A stretch of DNA of 64,000 nt from Profundibacter amoris (GCF_003544895.1 NZ_CP032125.1:2556001-2620000), one strand, 5' to 3'; shown: positions 19,027-26,677, numbered from the stretch's first letter. Numbers and translations are program-made. The notes: generated by a model from the letters alone, not told the origin.

Positions 19027-20319
19027 ATGACCAATACCAAAGACGCCGGTTTCTTTACCGAAGCCCTAGCCACCCGCGACCCTGAAATCTTCAAATCCAT
19101 CACCGACGAGTTGGGCCGCCAGCGCGCCGAGATCGAGTTGATCGCAAGCGAGAACATTGTTTCGGCGGCCGTGATGGAGGCCCAAGGCTCGGTCATGACC
19201 AACAAATACGCCGAGGGCTATCCGGGCCGGCGTTACTATGGCGGTTGCCAGTATGTCGATGTGGCCGAAACACTGGCGATCGAGCGGGCGAAAGAACTGT
19301 TCGGCTGCGAATTCGCCAATGTGCAGCCCAATTCCGGCTCGCAGGCCAATCAGGGCGTATTCACCGCGCTGATCAAACCGGGCGACACCATTCTGGGCAT
19401 GAACCTTGCCTCGGGCGGGCACCTGACCCACGGCGCCGCCCCGAACCAGTCGGGCAAATGGTTCAACGCTGTGCAATACGGCGTGAAACGCGACGACAAC
19501 CGCATTGATTACGATCAGGTCGAAGCCTTGGCCAAGGAACACCAGCCCAAACTGATCATCGCCGGTGGTTCCGCCATTCCGCGCCAGATCGATTTTGCGC
19601 GGTTCCGTGAAATCGCCGATATGGTCGGCGCCTGGCTGATGGTCGACATGGCCCATTTCGCGGGGCTGGTTGCGGCGGGTGAACACCCCTCGCCCTTCCC
19701 GCATGCGCATGTGGCCACCACCACCACCCACAAAACCCTGCGTGGCCCGCGTGGCGGCATGATCCTGACCAATGACGAAGACATCGCCAAAAAGATCAAT
19801 TCCGCCATCTTCCCCGGCATTCAGGGTGGCCCCTTGATGCATGTGATCGCCGGCAAGGCTGTCGCCTTTGGCGAAGCATTGCGCCCCGAGTTCAAGGACT
19901 ACCAAAAGGCCGTGCGCGCCAATGCGGTTGCACTGGCGGACCAGTTGATGAAGGGGGGCCTGGACATCGTCACCGGCGGCACCGACACCCATCTGATGCT
20001 GGTTGACCTGCGCCCCAAAGGGGTAAAAGGCAACGCCACCGAAAAGGCCCTTGGCCGCGCCCATATCACCTGCAACAAAAACGGCATCCCTTTTGACCCT
20101 GAAAAGCCGTTTGTCACATCCGGCATCCGTCTGGGCACACCGGCCGGCACCACCCGTGGCTTTGGCGAGGCCGAGTTCCGCCAGATTGCCGACTGGATTG
20201 TCGAGGTTGTCGACGGGCTGGCAGCCAATGGCGAAGAAGGCAACGGCGCGGTGGAAGCTGCGGTAAAGGCCAAAGTCGAGGCCCTTTGCGAAGGGTTCCC
20301 GATGTATCCGAACCTGTAG
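19027..20319 (+). CDS. glyA: Serine hydroxymethyltransferase
   Basis: PLP enzyme interconverting serine and glycine with transfer of a one-carbon unit to tetrahydrofolate. The 430-residue length is typical. The N-terminal [20 protein letters not shown] block, the [12 protein letters not shown] block and the PLP-lysine region [16 protein letters not shown] are intact. The ATG at 19027 follows CCAAGGAGTCCCCTTTC, an excellent ribosome-binding site; the longer open frame back to 18880 is leader. A strong terminator follows. The short leader may itself contain an attenuator-like hairpin. Confidence 0.97.
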   Translation: MTNTKDAGFFTEALATRDPEIFKSITDELGRQRAEIELIASENIVSAAVMEAQGSVMTNKYAEGYPGRRYYGGCQYVDVAETLAIERAKELFGCEFANVQPNSGSQANQGVFTALIKPGDTILGMNLASGGHLTHGAAPNQSGKWFNAVQYGVKRDDNRIDYDQVEALAKEHQPKLIIAGGSAIPRQIDFARFREIADMVGAWLMVDMAHFAGLVAAGEHPSPFPHAHVATTTTHKTLRGPRGGMILTNDEDIAKKINSAIFPGIQGGPLMHVIAGKAVAFGEALRPEFKDYQKAVRANAVALADQLMKGGLDIVTGGTDTHLMLVDLRPKGVKGNATEKALGRAHITCNKNGIPFDPEKPFVTSGIRLGTPAGTTRGFGEAEFRQIADWIVEVVDGLAANGEEGNGAVEAAVKAKVEALCEGFPMYPNL

Positions 20320-20327
20320 AACAAAAA

Positions 20328-20352
20328 AGGCCCCGGAATAAATCCGGGGCCT
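20328..20352. terminator. Bidirectional terminator between glyA and the YiaA-like gene
   Basis: AGGCCCCGGA (20328-20337) and TCCGGGGCCT (20343-20352) form a ten-pair stem with a five-base loop. A-runs on the left would give U-runs for minus-strand transcripts. It sits between the convergent glyA and the three-gene TetR-pspA group. Confidence 0.8.
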
Positions 20353-20372
20353 CTCAACTGTCTGGAAGGGCA

Positions 20373-20660
20373 CTAGTCCTCTTTTACTTCGGTTACAAAT
20401 TCTTCCAGCAGTTTTTCGTTTTTCGCGTCTTCCAGCTGTCTGATACGGTCATTGTTCATCCGCGCGTCAAACAGGTACTTCACGAAATTCACCAGACTGA
20501 TCGTCAGCATCAGCACCCCGATGCCCCAAAAGCCCTTGGTCGCCAGCGGCACCTCGGTGGATTTGTAGAGCGAGATGATCAGCAGCACATAAGCAGCAAT
20601 TACACCCCCGGCGTTCAGCAGAATGATCAGTTTGTTGTCAGTGTTTGTGTTGTTCAGCAT
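20373..20660 (-). CDS. YiaA/YiaB-like two-helix inner-membrane protein
   Basis: A 95-residue protein with two hydrophobic helices: about 10-28 (LIILLNAGGVIAAYVLLIIS) and about 42-62 (KGFWGIGVLMLTISLVNFVK). A charged C-terminal tail of about 30 residues is probably cytosolic. The second helix and its KGF...GVLML wording resemble the YiaA/B two-helix family; this is my recollection of the family and not a strong motif. It lies 42 bp downstream of pspA on the same strand and is probably co-transcribed, suggesting a role at the inner membrane in envelope stress. Confidence 0.6.
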   Translation of the reverse strand: MLNNTNTDNKLIILLNAGGVIAAYVLLIISLYKSTEVPLATKGFWGIGVLMLTISLVNFVKYLFDARMNNDRIRQLEDAKNEKLLEEFVTEVKED

Positions 20661-20702
20661 TGTCTTGGTCCTTGAATTTACGTTGACGTGTTCGTGTTCG
20701 GT

Positions 20703-21380
20703 TTACTTGCCCTTGGACAGACGTTTCAGAACGTCCTCGGCGGTAACTTTGGTGGCGGGGCCAAATCCGGCGCTGGCCAGACGGTCGCCGATATCCTCGT
20801 TGCTTAGACCCTGATCTATTTCCTTCAGAATCTCGCTTTGCTCGAACGGATCATCGCGTGACAGCACCCGTTCAATCAGCTCCTCGGCCTCGCCAATCGG
20901 GCTTTGACCGGCCAGCGTGGTATTCAGACGTTTCTGGATATTCTGTTCCTGACGCACGGCCTTGGCGGCGATTGCGCCCTGTTTCAGGTCAATGATCCGC
21001 CGGTTGGTGGCCTCGACCGATTGACGCAGGCGCAGGATACGGGTGTCCAGACGGCTGGCGGTTTCGCGCCGCAGGGTCAGTTCGTTTTCCATACCGGCAA
21101 TCGCCTGCGCGGCCTCGCCTGCCATATCGTCACGGCCTGCTTTCAGCGCTTCTTTGGCGCGTGCGGTCATGTCCTTGACGCGGGTTTCCAGCACTTCGAT
21201 CTGGCGCCCCTCGGCGCGGCTGCGCTGGATCAGGCTGGCCAATGTCGCCTTGGCGGCCTGCAATCCGGCCTGTGCCTCGCGGATTTTCTGCTCAATCAGT
21301 TCAATCGAATAAATATCGCGAACCCGTTCTTCTGCCCGGGCATTCGCGCCGGTAATCAGGGTCTTCAGAGTTCCAAACAT
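20703..21380 (-). CDS. pspA: PspA/IM30-family membrane-stress protein
   Basis: A 225-residue, almost wholly helical protein of the PspA/Vipp1/IM30 group, peripheral at the inner membrane, where such proteins oligomerise and stabilise damaged bilayers. The N-terminal amphipathic start MFGTLKTLITG and a long heptad-rich central part (about 25-150, rich in Ala, Gln, Arg and Glu) fit the family. The start at 21380 has an AAGGAG site upstream; an in-frame ATG at 21410 lies within an operator. No pspF, pspB or pspC is nearby; instead a TetR gene sits directly upstream, and three TGAAC-N3-GTTCA palindromes occupy the promoter region. Confidence 0.85.
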   Translation of the reverse strand: MFGTLKTLITGANARAEERVRDIYSIELIEQKIREAQAGLQAAKATLASLIQRSRAEGRQIEVLETRVKDMTARAKEALKAGRDDMAGEAAQAIAGMENELTLRRETASRLDTRILRLRQSVEATNRRIIDLKQGAIAAKAVRQEQNIQKRLNTTLAGQSPIGEAEELIERVLSRDDPFEQSEILKEIDQGLSNEDIGDRLASAGFGPATKVTAEDVLKRLSKGK

Positions 21381-21396
21381 CTTAATCTCCTTTTCG

Positions 21397-21409
21397 TGAA
21401 CAATGTTCA
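21397..21409. promoter_or_regulatory. TetR operator candidate O1 (pspA promoter)
   Basis: TGAACAATGTTCA, a 13-bp palindrome (TGAAC-N3-GTTCA), 17 bp upstream of the pspA start. It is identical in sequence to the copy at 21455. Confidence 0.65.
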
Positions 21410-21431
21410 TGAAGTGAGATATAGGGATTTA

Positions 21432-21444
21432 TGAACGGCGTTCA
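21432..21444. promoter_or_regulatory. TetR operator candidate O2 (pspA promoter)
   Basis: TGAACGGCGTTCA: same half-sites, different three-base spacer. It lies between O1 and O3 in the pspA promoter region. Confidence 0.6.
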
Positions 21445-21454
21445 AGTACTATTT

Positions 21455-21467
21455 TGAACAATGTTCA
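21455..21467. promoter_or_regulatory. TetR operator candidate O3 (pspA promoter)
   Basis: TGAACAATGTTCA, an exact copy of O1, 5 bp beyond the tetR stop codon. Start-to-start spacing from O2 is 23 bp and from O1 58 bp. Confidence 0.65.
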
Positions 21468-21472
21468 GGAAA

Positions 21473-22069
21473 TTATTTGTTTCCAATCTGGCACAAAAGC
21501 TGTTTCAGCATTTCCTCGACCCGCCCGATCGGTACGCCCGAGATGCGTTTCTCCAATCCTAACAACACGATACCATGCACAGCCGAAAACATCGCGCGGG
21601 TCATCAGGTCCAGCTCGTCTTCGTCTTTTTCAGGAAATAATTCTGCCAACGGGGCGGCGATATAGGCAAAAAGGCGGCCCAGTTCCTGTAGATACCAGTC
21701 GGGAACGCGGCTATCGACCGACATTTCCAGATCGAACAGCGCCCGCCACAGATTCGTATTTTCAGCCGCAAAGTGCAAATAGGCCGTCGCCATGCGAATC
21801 ATCCGCTCGTTCGGATCCAGCCCCTCGGCCCCCTCTTGCGAGGCCGCCACCGCAATCCCCATCCGCCGGAAGGTGCGCATGTTGATCGCCATCAACAACG
21901 CCTGCATATCGTCAAACACGTTATAGATAGCCCCCAGCGCGCAACCCGCCTCGCGCGCAAGATCGCGGGCTTTCATGGATGACACCCCACCGGCAATCAC
22001 CTGCGCCTCGCCTGCGTCAATCAGACGTTCGCGCAGCTTTGCCTGTCGTTCCTGAACTTTACCGGCCAC
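21473..22069 (-). CDS. TetR-family transcriptional repressor
   Basis: A 198-residue regulator with an N-terminal helix-turn-helix (about 15-60; ARDLAREAGCALGAIYNVFDDMQAL is the recognition region) and a divergent C-terminal ligand-binding domain (WRALFDLEMSVDSRVPDWYLQELG). It is upstream of and co-oriented with pspA. The same TGAAC-N3-GTTCA palindrome occurs three times before pspA and once before this gene, so it very likely represses itself and pspA. The ligand is unknown. Control of pspA by a TetR protein instead of the sigma-54 activator PspF is unusual. Confidence 0.88.
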   Translation of the reverse strand: MAGKVQERQAKLRERLIDAGEAQVIAGGVSSMKARDLAREAGCALGAIYNVFDDMQALLMAINMRTFRRMGIAVAASQEGAEGLDPNERMIRMATAYLHFAAENTNLWRALFDLEMSVDSRVPDWYLQELGRLFAYIAAPLAELFPEKDEDELDLMTRAMFSAVHGIVLLGLEKRISGVPIGRVEEMLKQLLCQIGNK

Positions 22070-22084
22070 GGGATATTCCTTTCC

Positions 22085-22097
22085 TGAACTTCGTTCA
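22085..22097. promoter_or_regulatory. TetR operator candidate O4 (autoregulation)
   Basis: TGAACTTCGTTCA, 16 bp upstream of the tetR start. It shares both half-sites with O1-O3, which ties the operators to this repressor. Confidence 0.65.
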
Positions 22098-22133
22098 TGG
22101 AACTACCCCACCTGCGCCGTTTTGAAAAGCCGC

Positions 22134-22514
22134 TTATATATAGCCGCGCCAGACCAGCACGATGATAACCATTGTGGACACCACCAGAAACGTCATGGCA
22201 AGGCTGGCCAGAATACCCAGCGCCACGCCCTTGCGCCGGTCTGCCGGATCCACCTTTTGCAAAAACTCCAGACAATCGCGATGTGCTGTCTCTGCCCGCG
22301 CCATATCAATCATCTTCAATAGTCTGGGGTTTTCCGACAATTGCACCGCCTCGGCCAGATAGGCGGCCTCGCGTTTCAACCGCTTTGGCATCATCCGGCC
22401 TGTGTGGCGCAGCTTTGCCGCCAGATCGCGGCCACGGATGCTCAGCCGCTCTTTCATCAGCGCCGACACCTCTTGGGCCATATCGTGAATTGTCTCGGTC
22501 AAAATATATCCCAC
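22134..22514 (-). CDS. Small C-terminally anchored membrane protein
   Basis: A 126-residue protein I do not recognise. The first ~95 residues are charged and helical, rich in Lys, Arg and Glu (MAQEVSALMKERLSIRGRDLAAKL...), and would be cytosolic. One strong membrane segment, GVALGILASLAMTFLVVSTMVIIVLVW, lies at about 96-122, close to the C-terminus. It is on the same strand as tetR and ends 65 bp before the tetR start; the tetR operator O4 lies in this gap, so it probably has its own promoter. Codon use looks native. Confidence 0.65.
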   Translation of the reverse strand: MGYILTETIHDMAQEVSALMKERLSIRGRDLAAKLRHTGRMMPKRLKREAAYLAEAVQLSENPRLLKMIDMARAETAHRDCLEFLQKVDPADRRKGVALGILASLAMTFLVVSTMVIIVLVWRGYI

Positions 22515-22599
22515 CCGTTAATCCGGGGTTGATAACAATGCAGGCACCGACACTCAACACCTCTGGTGCAATTCGTGGCACTTGGCTATGACGAGTCCC

Positions 22600-23358
22600 A
22601 TGATAAACACGGTTTTAACAGGCACCCCGACGGACAAGCCCCCGCTGCTGATTGTGCACGGGCTGTATGGCTCGGCCCGAAACTGGGGCGCGATTGCACG
22701 GCGACTGTCGGATGATCGCCAGGTAATCAGTGTCGATATGCGCAACCACGGCGAAAGCGACTGGTTCGACAGCCACAGCTATCCTGACATGGCCGAAGAT
22801 CTGGCCGAGGTGATCAAAGCCAATGGCGGGCAAGCCGACGTGATTGGCCATTCCATGGGCGGCAAGGCGGCGATGATGCTGGCGTTGACCCACCCTGCCC
22901 TTGTGCGCCGCCTGCTGGTCGCCGATATTGCGCCGGTGGTCTATGACCGCACACAGGTGCCCTATATTCACGCTATGCGCGGGCTGGATTTGACGCAGGT
23001 TGAAAAACGATCCGATGCGGACCGGTTACTGGCCAAAGACATCCCCGAGGACGGCGTTCGCGCCTTTCTGCTGCAATCGCTGGATATCAAAGGTAAACGC
23101 TGGCGGCTGAATCTGGATGGGCTGGAACGGGAAATGCCGTTGATTATGGGGTTTCCCGATGTAGACGGAACGTTTGACGGACCAACCCTGTTTTTGTCGG
23201 GCGGGGAGTCGGATTACGTCCAGCCCGAACACCGCGCCCGGATCAAAGCCCTGTTCCCCAAAGCCCGTTTTGCCCGCATTGCAGGCGTGGGCCATTGGCT
23301 CCATGCGGAAAAGCCGCGCGAATTCACCGAAACCGCGCGGACCTTTTTTGACGCTTAA
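22600..23358 (+). CDS. Alpha/beta-fold hydrolase (YbfF-like esterase)
   Basis: A 252-residue alpha/beta hydrolase related to the YbfF acyl-CoA/ester hydrolase group. The oxyanion region is VHGLYGSARNWG, the Asp-containing block is VDMRNHGES, the nucleophile elbow is GHSMGG (Ser), and the C-terminal catalytic His is in GVGHWLHAEKP. Two in-frame ATGs exist (22588 and 22600); MINTVLTG at 22600 matches the usual N-terminus and is preferred. It is convergent with cytochrome b561, with 2 bp between stop codons. Natural substrate unknown. Confidence 0.88.
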   Translation: MINTVLTGTPTDKPPLLIVHGLYGSARNWGAIARRLSDDRQVISVDMRNHGESDWFDSHSYPDMAEDLAEVIKANGGQADVIGHSMGGKAAMMLALTHPALVRRLLVADIAPVVYDRTQVPYIHAMRGLDLTQVEKRSDADRLLAKDIPEDGVRAFLLQSLDIKGKRWRLNLDGLEREMPLIMGFPDVDGTFDGPTLFLSGGESDYVQPEHRARIKALFPKARFARIAGVGHWLHAEKPREFTETARTFFDA

Positions 23359-23360
23359 AG

Positions 23361-23852
23361 CTAGTCACGCGCAGTGCGCATCCGGTCAATCAGATTGTCT
23401 TTGACGACAAACTGGTGATACAGCGCCGCCGCAACATGTAGCCCGATCAGCACAATCAATGCCACCTTCAGGATTAAATGGTTTTCTGCTGCCTGTTCGA
23501 TCCCGCCGAACCATGCCAGACTACCGGACAGCGGCATCAGGATCATCAGCAGATACAGGCCCCAATGCATCAGATGTGCAATCATGGTTTGCGCCGGCTT
23601 TTCGCCTTCCGGTGCCGCAGGTGCACCACGCTTGAACCGTAGAACCAGACGCCACAGGACAAGCACCATCACCGCCATACCGCCAAACACATGCGCGGCA
23701 ATCAGGGGTGAAAATTCAACTGTGCCGCCTTTGGCAAATACCTGCCAGGCCTCTTCGATGCTGTCGGCAAGGATATACTGTAGAGCAATCAATCCGAATA
23801 CGATCCAGTGCAACCGGATTTGCAGGCGAGAATAGCCATTAGGTTTTGACAT
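23361..23852 (-). CDS. Cytochrome b561
   Basis: A 163-residue four-helix inner-membrane b-type cytochrome of the prokaryotic b561 family. Candidate haem-ligand histidines lie in RLHWIVFG (first helix), AAHVFGGMAVM, LMHWGLYLLM and GLHVAAALYHQF. Such proteins pass electrons between the quinone pool and periplasmic acceptors, or quench superoxide. The start at 23852 (MSKPNGYSRLQIRLHW) is preferred over the upstream ATG at 23894. It lies beside a small two-helix protein gene and a TehA-like channel gene on the same strand, so this is a small membrane-protein cluster. Confidence 0.88.
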   Translation of the reverse strand: MSKPNGYSRLQIRLHWIVFGLIALQYILADSIEEAWQVFAKGGTVEFSPLIAAHVFGGMAVMVLVLWRLVLRFKRGAPAAPEGEKPAQTMIAHLMHWGLYLLMILMPLSGSLAWFGGIEQAAENHLILKVALIVLIGLHVAAALYHQFVVKDNLIDRMRTARD

Positions 23853-23938
23853 GGGACCTCCTTGTAAACAGATAGAGGCCTGTGCCTCTCTCATCAGTCA
23901 GAGAAATACAAGCCTCTTTTGACAGGTTGTGTTTTGCC

Positions 23939-24124
23939 TTAGCGCATTGCCGAAATTTTCTTGGCGACGATCCACGAAACAGGAAATGCCACAACAAAGC
24001 CGACGATGGCAGCATAGATAATCGGCATCGTTGTTCCATAACCAGCGGCCAATACGACAACAATCAAGATGCCGGCCAATGTTGCCGATATGAACGAATA
24101 AAGAAGCAGTGTCAGCCTAAGCAT
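23939..24124 (-). CDS. Two-helix small membrane protein
   Basis: A 61-residue protein consisting of two hydrophobic helices (about 3-28 and 33-53) and a short basic tail (WIVAKKISAMR). Similar short roseobacter proteins are sometimes labelled 'CTP synthetase' in databases, which I regard as an annotation error, because nothing here resembles PyrG. An FNR-like box lies about 62 bp upstream, suggesting oxygen-dependent expression. The function is unknown. Confidence 0.6.
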   Translation of the reverse strand: MLRLTLLLYSFISATLAGILIVVVLAAGYGTTMPIIYAAIVGFVVAFPVSWIVAKKISAMR

Positions 24125-24185
24125 ACGGAAATCCTCCTGAGAACTTGTTAGTGTGAATGATATTCCACTTCTGCAATACGAGTCT

Positions 24186-24199
24186 TTGATCTAGGTCAT
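24186..24199. promoter_or_regulatory. FNR-like box upstream of the 61-residue membrane protein
   Basis: TTGATCTAGGTCAT matches TTGAT-N4-ATCAA at eight of ten half-site positions, and resembles TTGATC..GGTCAA boxes of FnrL-controlled alphaproteobacterial genes. Its centre is about 68 bp upstream of the start codon, compatible with an activator at -41. Confidence 0.35.
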
Positions 24200-25183
24200 C
24201 TATTCCGGTTGGCAAATCTGCCCGCGTGTGATCGCAAGCAGGGTGCGATAAACCAGAGTGATGATCACAACCAGTAGCACAACCAGCAGGATTTTCCCTA
24301 TTATTTCATGTGATTGCGACTTTTCCAGACCGGCATATTTAAAGGATGCGATGGTCAGCGAGGCAATCGGGAATGACAGCGCCCAGAAGGACATGGCAAA
24401 AGGCAGCTTCATGATTTTCGGCAGTTGCGTCAGCACGATCAACGCAAACACATAGCCCAGATTCAGCAGGATATGCGCGAATGTATCCACCTGCCCGCCA
24501 TTCAGGTTCATATAGGAAATGAAGGAAATGGCAGGGGGCGCAATCATGATCACCAGCGTTGGCAGCAGTTTGCCAGGCAGAGGCGTGTGAAAGATCAGGC
24601 GGTTCATCACAAGGGTCAGCAGAATGATCCAGAACAGCAATCCGCCCGAAAAGAACAGCCAAGACAGATCATGGTACCCCAGTTGGGCACCCGCCACGGG
24701 AACGACGACATTGCCGACGGCGGGGATGAACCACGCAGGGTTGATGTGGCTGTATTCAAAGGGCTTGTGTCCAATCCATCGGGCAATGATGGCCAGCGTC
24801 AGCCCGCCTTGCAGTATGGCCCCCAGTATCCACAGGATGTTGGCGATGCCTTCTTGCTCGGGCAGGAAACAGACCGCCATCAGCAGCAGTGAAATCGAGG
24901 CCGCCGGATAGAAAGCAACCCGGATCGGATGGTGCCATTCGCCAATAAAGGCGGGCGTGCGCAAAACCATTTTTGCAAGGTAACCGATTGTAATGGCGAT
25001 AAAGGCGGCAATAGATACCCAGACCATCACATGGCTGGCAGGGGCCAGCCACGGCAGCACACGGCTGGCGGCATGAAAGGCAAGCGTCAGGCCAAACAGG
25101 CCCATCGTGATCGCATAGAATGTGATCGGATAATGGGTCAGGCTGGAACCGGCTTGGGCGGGGGCTTCGGGGGTATCTGTCAT
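24200..25183 (-). CDS. TDT/SLAC1-family anion channel (TehA-like)
   Basis: A 327-residue integral membrane protein with about ten hydrophobic helices, matching the TehA/SLAC1 (tellurite-resistance/dicarboxylate) family in length and wording (HINPAWFIPAVGNVVVPVAGA; FFSGGLLFWIILLTLVMNRL). These proteins form anion channels; tellurite resistance is historical and should not be assumed. The start at 25183 (MTDTPEAPAQAG) has a GGGAAG ribosome-binding site. The ATG nine codons upstream is less likely. The last gene of the membrane-protein group begins 76 bp downstream. Confidence 0.82.
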   Translation of the reverse strand: MTDTPEAPAQAGSSLTHYPITFYAITMGLFGLTLAFHAASRVLPWLAPASHVMVWVSIAAFIAITIGYLAKMVLRTPAFIGEWHHPIRVAFYPAASISLLLMAVCFLPEQEGIANILWILGAILQGGLTLAIIARWIGHKPFEYSHINPAWFIPAVGNVVVPVAGAQLGYHDLSWLFFSGGLLFWIILLTLVMNRLIFHTPLPGKLLPTLVIMIAPPAISFISYMNLNGGQVDTFAHILLNLGYVFALIVLTQLPKIMKLPFAMSFWALSFPIASLTIASFKYAGLEKSQSHEIIGKILLVVLLVVIITLVYRTLLAITRGQICQPE

Positions 25184-25487
25184 GGCTTTCTTCCCGTTTT
25201 CTGGAATCATTCGAAACTGTTAACATGTTGTCAGAGTTTGCGCGAATGGACGGATTGCCGCGCGGGCGTTTCGCTGCATATGGGTATCCGGCGCGGAACT
25301 GCGCGATCCACAACCTGTTGTTGCCTAGCATGATTATAGCGGAAAAAATGTGCAAAGCCACAAGATATAGTTGATCTTGTCCCGCGCACAGTGTATCGGC
25401 TGACGCACAGGTGCAATAGACGCGGCACTGCATTAACTGACGGCGAGGCTCGGGTGCATATGGCGCGCGGGCCTCGTTTTCGTTTAT
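25184..25487. other. Non-coding stretch upstream of the TehA-like gene
   Basis: No convincing gene. It must contain the TehA-like gene promoter (near 25190-25260). A small hairpin around CGAGGCTCG...CGGGCCTCG (25444-25476) is the only structure I see before the nested palindromic element begins. Confidence 0.5.
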
Positions 25488-25596
25488 AGCGTGTCGCGTC
25501 TGATCAGTATCAAGCATTCATCCGGCAGGGCGAGGCAGCGCCTGCAACGCAGGTGCGTTCGCCTTGCCGGATGAATTCGATTTGGCGCGACATGCT
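25488..25596. repeat. Second nested palindromic element (about 109 bp)
   Basis: Outer arms AGCGTGTCGCG (25488-25498) and CGCGACATGCT (25586-25596) are inverted with one G.T. Inner arms ATTCATCCGGCAGGGCGA (25516-25533) and TCGCCTTGCCGGATGAAT (25559-25576) are inverted with one G.T. A central CCTGC-AAC-GCAGG hairpin closes it. It has the same layout, and the same TATAGCGTnTCG start, as the element at 5797-5907, although the inner arms differ in sequence. Confidence 0.7.
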
Positions 25597-25619
25597 CCAG
25601 GGGGGGGCGATTTCAGGAG

Positions 25620-25960
25620 TTATGAAACAGGAAAAGACGCCAGGTGCTCAGACGCGGTCTTTGCATTGTGCCTTGCGACACGTCCTGACGTCTTCCTGAA
25701 TTGGTTCACCCCGAAGGGTTATCCTCCTCATGTGCGCGGGTTCCCGAAGGAACCTTTGCTGCCATGTATGGTCCGAAGATCATCCATGGCCCGCTGTACC
25801 CGTGATCAACTGCCTGTTCGCATTTGTTTCGAAAAACCCATACGGACTTGCTGTTGCCCACAAACTTTTGCATTTCGGTTTTCCGTCCGAAGACTTCCTT
25901 CCAATCTGCTCCGGTCCCTGGGGGCCTTTGCGTATCGCTGGGGGTTCTAAGAACCCTTCG
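25620..25960. other. Hairpin-rich non-coding segment, possible structured RNA
   Basis: No recognisable gene: candidate frames on both strands have no familiar motif. The segment contains a bulged stem of 25628-25644 with 25684-25698 (CAGGAA..GACG.CAGG against CCTGACGTCTTCCTG), two small stems closed by CGAA tetraloops (ACCC-CGAA-GGGT at 25708-25719; GGTTCC-CGAA-GGAACC at 25739-25754) and GGGTTC-TAA-GAACCC at 25942-25956. This concentration of hairpins suggests a structured transcript or origin-type DNA. I cannot match it to 6S RNA, tmRNA or SRP RNA. Confidence 0.35.
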
Positions 25961-26028
25961 CTGTAAGGAAAGGTTTGCAAATGAAAGTGAGTCGTTCAAG
26001 GAAAATCGACGGGGGTGGCGAAATTTCT

Positions 26029-26071
26029 TGGGGATAAGTCTTTGTTTTTATTGTGGATAATCGGTGGATAA
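26029..26071. other. Cluster of three DnaA-box-like 9-mers
   Basis: TGGGGATAA (26029-26037), TGTGGATAA (26052-26060, exact complement of the consensus TTATCCACA) and GGTGGATAA (26063-26071) lie in the same orientation within 43 bp, in an AT-richer stretch, with two GANTC sites nearby (around 25990 and 26088). It could be part of a replication origin, or chance; there is no dnaA, hemE or parAB nearby in support. Confidence 0.4.
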
Positions 26072-26120
26072 GTCAGGAATAGGCGCAGAGTCAGGGGGTT
26101 GGGAGAGGAAGTTAATGTAT

Positions 26121-26168
<48 letters not shown>

Positions 26169-26210
26169 GGTCCAATGGGGCAAGCCATTCAGAGCGCGCG
26201 GTATTATCGA

Positions 26211-26239
26211 GGTCCCCGCTTGCGCGGGGATGACAGGGT
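26211..26239. repeat. REP-like palindromic repeat, copy 1
   Basis: GGTCCCCGC-TT-GCGGGG core followed by ATGACAGGGTT. It lies immediately downstream of the GIY-YIG gene (which reads leftwards) and has the same orientation as copy 2. Confidence 0.75.
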
Positions 26240-26244
26240 TTGTG

Positions 26245-26541
26245 TTACATTGCAACTGTTGCGTTTAGATCGTGCCAACAAGGGTTCATTCCTTCGATCA
26301 GCTCAACCTTCCATGCGCGGCGCCATTTCTTCAAACGCTTTTCGCGCAGGATGGCCTCGGTCACATCCGTATGGGTTTCATACCAAACAAGGTGGGTGCA
26401 GTTGTATCGCCTTGTAAAACGGCTGGCGGTGCCTTGGCGATGCTCGAACAGGCGACGGGGCAGGTTGTTGGTGATGCCGATGTATAGGGTGCCGTTTGGG
26501 CGGTTGGTAAGGATGTAGACGTAATAAATGTGTTCGCGCAT
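26245..26541 (-). CDS. GIY-YIG superfamily nuclease-like protein
   Basis: A complete 98-residue single-domain GIY-YIG protein. The GIY-YIG motif region reads YYVYILTNRPNGTLYIGITN, followed by the catalytic-type Arg in LPRRLFEHRQG, a His/Tyr region, and a Glu in TEAILREKRLKKW. The C-terminus ENPxW-like wording is EGMNPCWHDL. Proteins of this group are often called endonucleases, but their targets are mostly unknown. It is flanked on both sides by copies of the same palindromic repeat in the same orientation, in an otherwise non-coding region, which suggests a mobile or repeat-associated unit. No operon partner. Confidence 0.85.
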   Translation of the reverse strand: MREHIYYVYILTNRPNGTLYIGITNNLPRRLFEHRQGTASRFTRRYNCTHLVWYETHTDVTEAILREKRLKKWRRAWKVELIEGMNPCWHDLNATVAM

Positions 26542-26604
26542 GAAGGAATGATGCGCAGGGGTGGTTAATATCGGGTTACTTTAAGGGGGGGAATTGTGGT
26601 GGGC

Positions 26605-26635
26605 GGTCCCCGCGTTCGCGGGGATGACAGGGTTT
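26605..26635. repeat. REP-like palindromic repeat, copy 2
   Basis: GGTCCCCGCG-TT-CGCGGGG core followed by ATGACAGGGTTTT; same orientation as copy 1 and nearly identical to it. It lies upstream of the GIY-YIG start. Confidence 0.8.
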
Positions 26636-26677
26636 TGCGCACCGATAGAATAGTGCCACCCCGCAGGAACACGCTGT

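Noticed and set aside
25620-25990. 6S RNA, tmRNA or SRP RNA in the hairpin-rich segment
   Set aside because: No tmRNA tag or tRNA-like ends, no SRP GGAAG/GGAGCA core, and no clear 6S bubble; left as unassigned.
25564-25999. Overlapping frames of 97-128 codons in the non-coding stretch
   Set aside because: No familiar motifs, no ribosome-binding site, overlapping on both strands, and the segment is dominated by hairpins.
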